From assembly GCF_000968015.1 (NCBI RefSeq), contig NZ_LACH01000008.1, positions 1 through 64,000 of the forward strand: a stretch of DNA of 64,000 bases. The letters run 5' to 3'. Both the position numbers and the translations under genes were made by a program. The notes under the pieces were generated by a model, which did not search any database, was not told the DNA's origin, and was given only the letters and a program-made list of their open reading frames with translations. Positions 26,573-36,000 of this stretch are shown in pieces (position 1 is the stretch's first letter; every line of letters starts with the position of its first letter). The stretch comes from Pseudomonas fluorescens. GTDB lineage: Bacteria; Pseudomonadota; Gammaproteobacteria; Pseudomonadales; Pseudomonadaceae.

Positions 26573-26887
26573 TTAGGCCGGGAACAGCTCGGACAGTTTC
26601 ATGGCCAGCATCATGTCGCCTTCGGCGCGCAGTTTGCCGCCCATGAAGGCTTGCATGCCGTCTGTTTCGCCGCTGACGATGCCTTCCAGGGTTTCGCCGT
26701 CCATCACCAGAGTCACCTGGGCGTCCGGGTTTTCGCCTTCCTGGAGCTCGCAGGTGCTGTCTTTGACGATCAGCGAGAAGTTCTTGGTGTCGTCGATGCG
26801 GAAACCGAATACCAGGTCCAGACCGGCAGCAGCGGCTGGGTTGAACTTGGCTTTCATTGCTTGTACGGCATCAGCTACGGAGGTCAT
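26573..26887 (-). CDS. SCP2 sterol-binding domain protein
   Basis: A 104-residue protein consisting of a single SCP-2 domain. Typical features are VFGFRIDD, LVMDGETLEGIVSGE and the terminal GKLRAEGDMMLAMKLSELF. The domain carries hydrophobic ligands such as fatty acyl-CoA. It lies 64 bp downstream of the histidine phosphatase gene on the same strand and ends in its own terminator. No enzymatic role is expected. Confidence 0.93.
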   Translation of the reverse strand: MTSVADAVQAMKAKFNPAAAAGLDLVFGFRIDDTKNFSLIVKDSTCELQEGENPDAQVTLVMDGETLEGIVSGETDGMQAFMGGKLRAEGDMMLAMKLSELFPA

Positions 26888-26951
26888 GGTTCGATCCTTT
26901 CTTGGGTTATTAGAGCTGGGTGAATACAGCCAGGGTCACAACAGTCCGGAC

Positions 26952-27662
26952 TCAGCGAAACGTGATGAGTTCCGGGGTCTTCAACAGCTGCAGGTGCGCA
27001 TGATTGTTGAAAGAAGACAGAGCCACCTCGCGACCGCGAAACTTCAGCAGGTTGAGCGAGGTGTTGACGATTTGCCAGTTCAGTTCAAACGCCTGCTTTG
27101 CCGGCATTTGCGTAATGAGGTGGAGCAGGGCCGTGATAGTGCCGCCGGAGGTGAACACGGCGATTTTCTGGGTGTTGTCGGCGCTTTCGAGGATTCGCTG
27201 CAGACCGGCCTGCACCCGTTCGACAAACCCCAGCCAGCTTTCCAGACCCGGTGTGTCATAGGTGCCGGCGAGCCAGCGTTCGATGATCAGGGCGAAGATG
27301 CGCTGGAACTCACCGCGGTTTTGCGCGGCATTGCGCAGGATGTGCAGCGCTTCGGGTTCGTCCGGCAACATGGCCGGCAGCAGCGCGCGGATCACCGCGT
27401 CGGCGTCGAACTCATTGAAAGCGGAATCGATTTCCAGCGCAGGAACCGGCAGGCCTGCCGCAGCGAACTGTTCCAGAGCGCTGTTGGCCGTGTGCTGTTG
27501 GCGGCGCAGATCGCCCGAGAGGCAGCGATCGAAGCTGATGCCCAGCTCGGCGAGGTGCTGGCCGAGGACTTCTGCCTGGCGAATACCGGTCGGCGACAGG
27601 ACGTCATAGTCGTCTGCACCAAAGGAGGCCTGGCCATGTCGAATCAAATAGATACTGCCCAC
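26952..27662 (-). CDS. Histidine phosphatase family protein
   Basis: A phosphoglycerate-mutase-like phosphatase. The catalytic RHG motif is in YLIRHGQASFG, at the very N-terminus if GTG 27662 is used (236 residues). The second catalytic His lies in VFTSGGTITALLHLI region context. An ATG at 27725 would add 21 unconserved residues and has no good ribosome site, so the GTG is preferred. Substrate cannot be told. SCP2 follows on the same strand. Confidence 0.85.
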   Translation of the reverse strand: MGSIYLIRHGQASFGADDYDVLSPTGIRQAEVLGQHLAELGISFDRCLSGDLRRQQHTANSALEQFAAAGLPVPALEIDSAFNEFDADAVIRALLPAMLPDEPEALHILRNAAQNRGEFQRIFALIIERWLAGTYDTPGLESWLGFVERVQAGLQRILESADNTQKIAVFTSGGTITALLHLITQMPAKQAFELNWQIVNTSLNLLKFRGREVALSSFNNHAHLQLLKTPELITFR

Positions 27663-27865
27663 GTCCGCGTCATCCCGGTACGTTGAAGGTTCGGCGAGGT
27701 TATGAGGATGAAGGTGAGCTGTCAATGAAAAAACATACGCTTGTTTGAAATGCCCGTTACAGGGCTGTTGCCAGAGGTTTCACGGCTGGCCGCCGGGGCG
27801 GCGCATGGGTATGCTGGAGGTATCCCGCGCGCGATTATGCAGCGCATCGTATTAAAGGAGTCCCT

Positions 27866-28891
27866 GTGGAGTTTTTTGCCGAATACGCAGTTTTTCTGGC
27901 TAAGACCGTGACACTGGTGATCGCCATTCTGGTGGTCCTGGCCAGTTTCGCGGCCTTGCGCAGCAAAGGTCGACGCAAGTCGGTCGGCCAGTTGCAAGTC
28001 AGCAAACTCAATGATTTCTACAAAGGGCTGCGCGAACGCCTGGAGCAAACCTTGCTCGACAAGGACCAGCTCAAGGCCTTGCGCAAGGTCGAAGCTAAAA
28101 CCGAGAAAAAGCAAAAGAAAAAACCTGAGGCAACCAAATCCCGGGTGTTCGTGCTGGATTTCGACGGCGACATCAAGGCGTCAGCCACCGAAAGCCTGCG
28201 CCATGAAATCACCGCGCTGCTGACCCTTGCCACGCCCAAGGATGAAGTGGTGCTGCGTCTGGAAAGCGGCGGCGGCATGGTTCACAGCTACGGCCTGGCG
28301 TCCTCGCAACTGGCGCGTATCCGTGATGCCGGTGTGCCGTTGACCGTGTGCATCGACAAGGTCGCGGCCAGCGGCGGCTACATGATGGCGTGCATCGGCG
28401 AGAAGATCATCAGTGCGCCGTTCGCAATTCTCGGCTCGATCGGCGTCGTGGCGCAGTTGCCTAACGTCAACCGCCTGCTGAAAAAGCACGACATCGACTT
28501 CGAAGTGCTGACCGCGGGCGAGTACAAGCGCACCCTGACGGTGTTTGGCGAAAACACCGAGAAGGGCCGCGAGAAGTTCCAGGAAGACCTGGACGTCACT
28601 CACCAGTTGTTCAAGAACTTTGTTTCCCGCTATCGCCCGCAACTGGCCATCGATGAAGTGGCCACCGGTGAAATCTGGCTCGGCGTCGCGGCGCTGGACA
28701 AGCAACTGGTGGACGAAATCAAGACCAGCGATGAATACCTCGCCGAACGTGCCAAGAAGTCCGAGCTCTACCACTTGCACTACGCCGAACGCAAAAGCCT
28801 GCAGGAACGCATCGGCATGGCGGCCAGCAGCTCGGTCGATCGTGTGCTGCTGAGCTGGTGGAGCCGGTTGACCCAGCAACGCTTCTGGTAA
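27866..28891 (+). CDS. sohB: SohB inner-membrane peptidase
   Basis: A 341-residue S49 family protease. A membrane span (residues about 8-30) precedes a Lys/Glu-rich linker and the protease domain. Ser169 in KVAASGGYMMAC and Lys221 in AGEYKRTLT form the probable Ser-Lys dyad. It starts with GTG after a strong AAAGGAG site. It degrades or trims membrane-associated peptides in the periplasm. A clear terminator follows. Confidence 0.95.
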   Translation: MEFFAEYAVFLAKTVTLVIAILVVLASFAALRSKGRRKSVGQLQVSKLNDFYKGLRERLEQTLLDKDQLKALRKVEAKTEKKQKKKPEATKSRVFVLDFDGDIKASATESLRHEITALLTLATPKDEVVLRLESGGGMVHSYGLASSQLARIRDAGVPLTVCIDKVAASGGYMMACIGEKIISAPFAILGSIGVVAQLPNVNRLLKKHDIDFEVLTAGEYKRTLTVFGENTEKGREKFQEDLDVTHQLFKNFVSRYRPQLAIDEVATGEIWLGVAALDKQLVDEIKTSDEYLAERAKKSELYHLHYAERKSLQERIGMAASSSVDRVLLSWWSRLTQQRFW

Positions 28892-28922
28892 GCACCGTCG
28901 CGTTATCGTTTACGCCGGACAC

Positions 28923-28964
28923 AAAAAAGCCCTGAACCGGATTTCCGATTCAGGGCTTTTTGTT
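28923..28964. terminator. Bidirectional Rho-independent terminator
   Basis: Stem AAAAAGCCCTGAA / TTCAGGGCTTTTT with the loop CCGGATTTCCGA lies between convergent sohB and the DUF934 gene. A- and T-runs on both sides make it work in both directions. Confidence 0.92.
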
Positions 28965-28974
28965 TTACGCGTAC

Positions 28975-29469
28975 TTAGCGGCGACGGAACAGCGGCAGCG
29001 GTTCGTCGGTAGCCGCCTGATAGGTCACCGAGAAGTCCTTGAGACCTTCCAGGGCTTCGTACGGGTCTTTATCGGCGCGGATCGCAAAGGCGTCGAAACC
29101 GCAGCGGTGCAGGTAGAACAGCTGGTCGCGCAGCACATCGCCAATCGCCCGCAATTCGCCTTTGAAACCATAACGGTCACGCAGCAGGCGGGCGTTGGAG
29201 TAGTTGCGGCCGTCGGTGAAGGCAGGGAAGTTCAAGGCGATCACCTGGAAATTCTCCACGTCGTCACCGATTTCTTCCGCTTCTTCATCGGCATCCAGCC
29301 ATACGCCCAGGCCGCCATCGCGGGCCTTGAGCATGCGGCTGTGTTCGCGCCACAGCTGCAACGGGACGATCAGGTCGTCGCAGTTGCTGATCTCGTCGAT
29401 GTTGAAATCTTTGGGCAGCAAGTGCCAGGTTTCGTCGACGACTGCGTTGTTCTTAATTATTCGCTGCAT
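28975..29469 (-). CDS. DUF934 protein, sulfite reductase partner
   Basis: A 164-residue DUF934 protein. The start at 29469 follows AAGGAG and lies inside the end of cysI, so the two are co-translated. Landmarks are GVWLDADEEAEEIGDD, FPAFTDGRNYSNARLLRDRYG and GELRAIGDVLRDQLFYLHRCG. DUF934 genes nearly always accompany cysI in Pseudomonas and are thought to support sulfite reduction, but their biochemical role is not established. Confidence 0.93.
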   Translation of the reverse strand: MQRIIKNNAVVDETWHLLPKDFNIDEISNCDDLIVPLQLWREHSRMLKARDGGLGVWLDADEEAEEIGDDVENFQVIALNFPAFTDGRNYSNARLLRDRYGFKGELRAIGDVLRDQLFYLHRCGFDAFAIRADKDPYEALEGLKDFSVTYQAATDEPLPLFRRR

Positions 29470-31111
29470 AGACGCGCTCCTTGAAGAGGTCGATGCCAAT
29501 ACGCTGATAGGTGTCGATGAAACGCTCGTCTTCGGTACGTTGTTCGATGTACACGTCGATCAGCTTTTCGATCACGTCAGGCATGGCTTCCTGGGCGAAA
29601 GACGGGCCGAGGATCTTGCCCAGGCTGGCGTCACGGCTGGCGCTGCCACCCAGGGACACCTGGTAGAACTCTTCGCCTTTCTTGTCTACCCCGAGGATGC
29701 CGATGTGGCCGACGTGGTGGTGACCACAGGCGTTCATGCAGCCGGAGATGTTCAGGTCCAGTTCGCCGATATCGAACAGGTAATCCAGGTCTTCGAAACG
29801 ACGCTGGATCGATTCGGCGATCGGGATCGACTTGGCGTTGGCCAGGGAGCAGAAGTCGCCGCCCGGGCAGCAGATGATGTCGGTCAGCAAGCCGATGTTC
29901 GGCGTGGCGAAACCCTGCTCGCGCAACTCGCCCCACATCGCGAACAACTGACTTTGTTCAACGTCGGCCAGAATGATGTTCTGCTCGTGGGAGGTGCGCA
30001 GCTGACCGAAGCTGTAGCGATCGGCCAGGTCGGCAACGGCATCGAGCTGCTTGTCGGTGATGTCGCCCGGTGCAACACCGGTCGGCTTCAGGGACAGGGT
30101 CACGGCGACATAACCCGGCTTTTTGTGAGCCAGGGTATTGCGGGTGCGCCAACGCGCGAAGCCCGGGTGTTCTTTATCGAGTTCGGCCAACGCCAAGGCC
30201 TGGTTGTCCAGCGCCTTGTAATCCGGGTCAACGAAGTGTTTGGCGACGCGATGCACTTCGGCTTCGGTGAGCGTGGTCTGGCCACCGCGAAGGTGTTCCA
30301 TTTCCGCATCGACTTTTTGCGCGAAGACTTCAGGGGTCAGGGCCTTGACCAGAATCTTGATCCGCGCCTTGTACTTGTTGTCACGACGGCCGTAGCGGTT
30401 GTAGACCCGCAGGATGGCGTCAAGGTAGCTCAACAGGTCTTGCCACGGCAGGAATTCATTGATGAACGCGCCGACCACCGGGGTACGGCCGAGACCGCCG
30501 CCCACCAGCACACGGAAGCCCAGCTCGCCAGCGGCGTTGTGCACCGGCTCAAGGCCGATGTCATGGACTTCGATGGCCGCACGGTCGGAAGTCGAACCGT
30601 TGATGGCGATCTTGAACTTGCGCGGCAAGTAAGCGAATTCAGGGTGGAACGTGGTCCATTGGCGGACGATTTCGCACCACGGGCGCGGATCGATCAGCTC
30701 GTCGGCAGCGACACCGGCGAACTGGTCGGTGGTGACGTTGCGCAAGCAGTTGCCGCTGGTCTGGATCGCGTGCATCTGCACGGTCGCCAGTTCGGCAAGG
30801 ATGTCCGGGATGTCTTCCAGCGCCGGCCAGTTGAACTGTACGTTCTGCCGGGTGCTGATGTGGGCATAGCCCTTGTCATAGTCGCGGGCAATCTTGGCCA
30901 TCATTCGCGTCTGGCGCGAAGTCAGTTGGCCGTAAGGCACCGCCACCCGCAACATCGGCGCGAAGCGCTGGATGTAAAGGCCATTTTGCAGGCGCAGGGG
31001 GCGGAATTCTTCTTCGCTCAGCTCGCCTGCCAGATAGCGTCGGGTCTGATCACGGAACTGCTTGACGCGGTCCTCGATGATCCGCTGATCGTACTCGTCG
31101 TATACGTACAT
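29453..31111 (-). CDS. cysI: Sulfite reductase hemoprotein (nitrite/sulfite reductase)
   Basis: A 552-residue sirohaem and 4Fe-4S enzyme reducing sulfite to sulfide in cysteine synthesis. Two half-repeats begin with the PLRLQNGLYIQRFAPMLRV region and LSLKPTGVAPGD. RNVTTDQFAG and KFKIAINGS are conserved. Cluster ligands are in CPGGDFCSLA and SGCMNACGHHHVG. ATG 31111 is chosen because MYVYDEYDQRIIEDRVKQF is the usual N-terminus; the longer frame to 31339 is not conserved protein. The long upstream region with AT-rich ATAAC-like motifs would suit CysB control, which is inferred. Confidence 0.95.
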   Translation of the reverse strand: MYVYDEYDQRIIEDRVKQFRDQTRRYLAGELSEEEFRPLRLQNGLYIQRFAPMLRVAVPYGQLTSRQTRMMAKIARDYDKGYAHISTRQNVQFNWPALEDIPDILAELATVQMHAIQTSGNCLRNVTTDQFAGVAADELIDPRPWCEIVRQWTTFHPEFAYLPRKFKIAINGSTSDRAAIEVHDIGLEPVHNAAGELGFRVLVGGGLGRTPVVGAFINEFLPWQDLLSYLDAILRVYNRYGRRDNKYKARIKILVKALTPEVFAQKVDAEMEHLRGGQTTLTEAEVHRVAKHFVDPDYKALDNQALALAELDKEHPGFARWRTRNTLAHKKPGYVAVTLSLKPTGVAPGDITDKQLDAVADLADRYSFGQLRTSHEQNIILADVEQSQLFAMWGELREQGFATPNIGLLTDIICCPGGDFCSLANAKSIPIAESIQRRFEDLDYLFDIGELDLNISGCMNACGHHHVGHIGILGVDKKGEEFYQVSLGGSASRDASLGKILGPSFAQEAMPDVIEKLIDVYIEQRTEDERFIDTYQRIGIDLFKERVYAANN

Positions 31112-31403
31112 ATAAGTCCTGTTCTCAGGCTTGGGCCGGTCGGATCCAGTTGCGTTTTTCGCTTGGAAGTCTCCGATACTGCCTCGGCAATTCTGCGCGC
31201 ACGGCCGCGCACTCCCAACGGAGCCGGGGCAAGATACCAGTTTGCAGTTATGCGCAAAAGTGATGTTTGAGTATATGTAAAGAACCAAAACGACTAATGA
31301 GATCCAATGAGGTAAAACCCACATTTGTGGTGCGGGCAATCATCGTCTTAACTGTGCTCGAGTCTTTATGCAATCACCGATAAAACCGACAAGAGGCGAT
31401 GCA

Positions 31404-31517
31404 ATGAGCAACCCTACCAAAACGTCAAAACCCGATAGCACGGTCGATGCTTGGGCCATTCTGTTCCTGATCATCCTGGTCGTGGGCACCGCGGTATTTT
31501 GGGTCAGCCATCAATAA
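31404..31517 (+). CDS. Single-span membrane microprotein
   Basis: A 37-residue ORF preceded by GAGG 8 nt upstream. It has a polar N-terminus (MSNPTKTSKPDSTVDAW) and one membrane helix, AILFLIILVVGTAVFWV. The N-terminal charge suggests N-in or short-tail anchoring; orientation is uncertain. It is a convincing small gene by ribosome site and composition but its function is unknown. It lies alone between cysI and a binding-protein gene. Confidence 0.65.
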   Translation: MSNPTKTSKPDSTVDAWAILFLIILVVGTAVFWVSHQ

Positions 31518-31633
31518 CCGACCTCGTCCGGGTCCCATTCCGACGATTGTCGGACAATAACCGGAATAAACGCCGTTTTCCGGGACTTCGCTGGCTATAA
31601 TGCGCGGCGAATTGCCGGGGGCTCGGACGATCA

Positions 31634-32707
31634 ATGTTGAAGTTTTTCTACTCATTCCTGCTCATGTGCGGCGCGGTTTACGGACCCGGTGCGTGCGCGG
31701 AATCAGTGCTGTTCCTGAGTCCCGGGAAGACTGACGAAGCCTTCTGGATCAGCTATTCGCAATTCATGCAGGCGGCAGCCACGGATCTGGGCATTGATCT
31801 GCAAATTCTCTATTCCCGACGCATGCCGGAGCTCACGTTGGCGCAAGCGCGTCAGGCGCTGCAAGGCCCCGATCGTCCGGACTATCTGGTATTTGCCAAC
31901 GAACAGTACGTCGCCCCGCAGATCATTCGCCTGGCCCAGGACAGCGGGGTAAAGCTGTTTATGGTCAACGCGTCGCTGACGGCCAATCAAATGAGTCTGC
32001 TGGGTGAGCGCCCTGAGCGCTTGGGCAGCCTGGTGCCCAACGACGAGGAGGGTGGCTACCTGATGCTCAAGGAACTGATTCGCCAGCATCCGCCCGCGGC
32101 GCCCGGTCAGGTCATCGAGTTGCTGGCGTTTTCCGGCCTGAAGATCACCCCTTCAGCGCAACTGCGCGAGCAAGGCATGATGCGGGCCTTGGCCGAGCAC
32201 CCTGAAGTGCGTTTGCGCCAACTGGTTTATAGCGGCTGGACCCGGGAACGGGCTTATGAACAGGCCAAACTGCTGTTCAAGCGTTACCCGAAGGTTTCGC
32301 TGGTGTGGTCAGCCAATGACGAAATGGCGTTTGGCGCCATGCAGGCGTATTCGGAGACGGGTGGGATACCCGGCAAGGATGGGTTGTTCAGTGCGGTCAA
32401 CACCTCGCCGGAGGCGTTACAGGCGACGGTCGACGGGCGCATCAGCGTGCTGTTGGGCGGGCACTTCACGTTGGGCGGCTGGGCGCTGGTGGAGTTGCAT
32501 GATCTTGATCAGGGCGTGGATCTCACCCATTACGGCGGCCGAGACCGGAGAATCCCGTTGCTGCAACTGATCGACAAGGCACAGGCCAGGCGATTGCTGG
32601 CCATGGGGGAATCACCGGATTACGGTGTGAACTTCCGCCGTCTTTCAGCCAAGGGCCGGCCCACGTCGTATCGCTATCCGTTCAGCCTGCAAACCTTGAT
32701 GCGCTAA
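31634..32707 (+). CDS. Periplasmic sugar-binding-type ABC substrate-binding protein
   Basis: A 357-residue protein with a signal peptide (cleavage near GACA, residue 22) and a type-I periplasmic binding fold (LacI/ribose-binding class). Landmarks are VLFLSPGKTDEAFW, DYLVFANEQYV, GGYLMLKELIRQH and SLVWSANDEMAFGAMQAYSE. No permease or ATPase gene is adjacent, so it may feed a sensor or a distant transporter. It starts 12 nt after a weak GGGG site. Confidence 0.85.
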   Translation: MLKFFYSFLLMCGAVYGPGACAESVLFLSPGKTDEAFWISYSQFMQAAATDLGIDLQILYSRRMPELTLAQARQALQGPDRPDYLVFANEQYVAPQIIRLAQDSGVKLFMVNASLTANQMSLLGERPERLGSLVPNDEEGGYLMLKELIRQHPPAAPGQVIELLAFSGLKITPSAQLREQGMMRALAEHPEVRLRQLVYSGWTRERAYEQAKLLFKRYPKVSLVWSANDEMAFGAMQAYSETGGIPGKDGLFSAVNTSPEALQATVDGRISVLLGGHFTLGGWALVELHDLDQGVDLTHYGGRDRRIPLLQLIDKAQARRLLAMGESPDYGVNFRRLSAKGRPTSYRYPFSLQTLMR

Positions 32708-32922
32708 ACCCCGGCCAGATGCAGCACCAGTTGGACGATGCCATACAGCGTCAATGCGAACACCGCGGTGAACAAAATCCCCAGAATCACGAAGTGACTG
32801 GGCTTGCCGTGAGTGAAGTCCCGCGCCCGGTTCTTCCCGCTCTGCACCCCGAACGCCGCTGCCATGACGCTGTGCAGCATCTGCCAGAAAGTGGGCGGCT
32901 TGTTGTCGCCTGGATCGTCCAT
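32704..32922 (-). CDS. DUF2970 membrane protein
   Basis: A 72-residue protein with the DUF2970 motif PPTFWQMLHSVMAAAFGVQS followed by RARDF and a C-terminal membrane span ILGILFTAVFALTLYGIVQL. ATG 32922 follows GAGGGG. It converges on the binding-protein gene with a 4-bp overlap and is divergent from the giant NEL gene. Function is unknown. Confidence 0.85.
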   Translation of the reverse strand: MDDPGDNKPPTFWQMLHSVMAAAFGVQSGKNRARDFTHGKPSHFVILGILFTAVFALTLYGIVQLVLHLAGV

Positions 32923-33074
32923 AAACCCCTCGTCTTCCGTTTGAGTAAGACAAGCATAGACAACCCACGCAAAGAAGATCGCCCCCGGCGCTACCCGGTA
33001 TAAATATGTACCGCCCTGGAGGACAAGCCTGCTGATTGACTGGTGCTTCATTTAACCGCATCAGGTATTGCCAC

Positions 33075-36000
33075 ATGAGTGGAATCCCTTCCGCCCAGGA
33101 AAAGGGCCTTCACAACCATTTCATCAAAAAAAAGCTGCACGATCGGATACGCCACCTGACCCCGGCAAACATCCGGGCTCTGGATCGGGCGAGGACCCCG
33201 GGAGGCCTGGCCGAAAATGTCATGCCGGACTGGTTTCAGAACGCCTCCAGCGACCAACGACAAACTGTGCGGGATGACCAGAAGCGCAGTCGAGCCTCCA
33301 ACGAAACCTTGGCAAAAACGCTTGCGGGGTTCAAAGGGGTCACCGAATTCGCGCAACCGTTGCTCGAAGCGGCGCTGCAAAAAAAGCTCGGGTTGAAAGT
33401 TGATGTTGCGCAGACCTGGCTCTACGAGCCCTTGGCAGGCTCGCTCATCACTCACCAGACACTGCTGCAACTGGCACTGCGCAATTTTGAACAAGACCAG
33501 GCGTTTGATGAACGTGACGTCATTGCTGAACGAGGTATACGGGCTGCCAATCTGGAAACCCAAGGAGGACCTTACGGTTGGGACTATCCAGAAAAGGGCC
33601 CTTCAACGCGCTACAGGATCAAGAAGCTAGCGATAAAACCCGCCGATTTCGCCTCGCTATGCCGTGAACTGGATATCGGCAAGCAATATCAGGAACACCT
33701 GACGGCGATGTTTGATGCCGCGGACAGGGCGGCCACCGTGTGCACCCAAACGGTCGACGCGTGGAAGGACAGTCTGCGGGTGCATGCCCATATTGCCCAT
33801 CTCAAATCGCTGATCACGCCATCGGCCTATCGCACATTGCTGGCCGTGCTCAACAGCGACAAATCGCCAACACTGGACGGTGAGCGCGTCACTTGCAGTC
33901 AGTTGCATGTGCTGGGGTCGCCTGTCAGTGAGCTGTTTGTCATTGGCGCAAGCCGGCGCAAAGGTAAAAAGGTCGACTTCAGCTGGAGCAATCCCGGCGT
34001 AAACCTGTTTGACGTACTGGGTTACCAGGACTCGCGGATCATCGTCTGTATTCCGGGTGATCCGGTGGCGCCGGTCATGGAGTATGCCTCGCTCAAGGCC
34101 TTTGAAAATGACCTGAGCTACAGGCTGCGGGATGTGAATTACCAGCGCTCTTTCCTCAGGCTCATCCCCCACGGTGATGCGGGCAAGTTCCTCGGCAAAA
34201 TCAAGACTGCTCTGCAAACACTCAAATGGAACCCGGATTTCCCTTACCGTAAACAGACCCTCTTGGGGCACATAGACGGAATCTACGAAAATGTTTACCG
34301 GGACGAGCCGGCGCTCGATATCAGTGAAGAGTTTTTTGACACGCCGCTGTTCGGCGAGCTGTACACGCGGCACCAGGCGCGCCTCAAGGAGACTGCCGAG
34401 CAACTGGCGGTGCCGACGGCCAAGGTCGATCATGACGCCTGGTATGAACGACTCGCCCACTATGCCGAGTGGGGACTGAACATACTCAACGTGGCCGCAT
34501 TTTTTGTGCCCGGCCTGGGCGAGGTAATGATGGCCGTGATGGCTGTGCAACTGACCACAGACATTTATCACGGGGTTGAAGCCTGGAGCATCGGGGACAC
34601 GGATCAGGCGTGGAGTTATTTGAAGTCAGTGGCCGTGAACATCGCATTTATGGCGGCTGTAGGCGCGGTTGTCAGTAAAGCGCCGAAAGTGCTGTCCACC
34701 CCCTTCGTCGATGGCCTGGTTAAAGTCAAATTGCCGTTTGGCAGCGAACAGTTGTGGAGGCCTGGCTTGGCGCCTTATCTGAGCGACAGGGTCTTGCCGG
34801 CTAGGCTCAAGCCCAACACGCTTGGGCAGTATGAAGTGGGCGGCAAGACCTATATCAGGCTCGACGGTAACGTTTACGAACAAACCTTCGACCCCAAGCT
34901 GAACAAATGGCGCCTCAAACACCCGACGGACTCGGACGCTTACTCTCCCGTTCTTGAGCACAATGGTGAGGGCGCGTGGCGTCATCGTTTCGAGCGCCCG
35001 CTGGAGTGGGATCGTGCCACCTTGTTACGACGTCTTGGCCCGGTCACCGACGGTATTGACGCGGCGACGCTGGAGAAAATCGCCGATATCAGCGGCGTTG
35101 ACGACGGCGTGCTGCGCAAGACCCATACGGATAACCTGCGCATGCCATCAGCGTTTTCCGACACGTTGCGGCAGTTTCAAATCGACCGTCAGCTCAATGA
35201 AATGATTGAACAGATTCGTCTCGATCAGCCGGTGCCGAACAGCCGCTACAACGACGTCTTGCCGCAAGTGATCAATATGCCGCGTTGGCCGCTGGCGCGG
35301 GTGATCGACGTGTTTGACAACGCAAGCCTGAGCGGTGCCTCGTCCCGCTATGGTGAGGCGTCGACTCCCATGAAACCGAGCATCAGGATTTCCCGTGAGG
35401 AGGTGTCTGCCGGGAAATTGCCCGAACGCGTGCTTGCGACACTGGATAAGGAAGAAATCGTTCGCTTGCTGGGGGGCGAAGGTGCGCGGGTCGAGGCGGA
35501 GCGTGAAACGGTTTTTCGACAACAGCTTGGCGATCAGCTTTCGGCCAACAAAACTTCATTGTTCGACAAACTCAGTCAGGATTCCACGGCAACAACGCGT
35601 GAAGCTCAGGCGCTGCAACGTACTTTCCCCAGTCTATCGACGGACGCGGCGCAAGAAGTCCTGGCCAATACTACCGCCAAGGAACGGCTGCACATCAAAC
35701 AAACCGGCCGATACCCCACCAGTTTGTTGCTCAAGGGGCGTGCGCGCGCCCGGGTGACTCGGCTGAACAAGGCCCTGGCCGGATTGCAGTTGGAGAGCAT
35801 GGCGTCATCCGACAGCCAGCGCCTGGCGCTGCACAGCCTGGAAAAACTCCCCGGCTGGCCAAAAAACCTGCGCCTGGAAGTTCGTCAGGGCGATTGCGCT
35901 GGAAAACTGCTCGACAGCATCGGTAGCGAGACGGCCGAGCACGTCAAATACCTGGTCAAGAACGGCTATCAACATCATCAAGCCAACCAGTTCCAGGCCT

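Noticed and set aside
29204..31270. A 688-codon open frame antisense to cysI
   Set aside because: Composition is that of a reverse-strand shadow of cysI; no domain is seen.
32704..33075. Type III secretion chaperone gene next to the NEL gene
   Set aside because: The only small gene there is DUF2970 on the other strand, a membrane protein.
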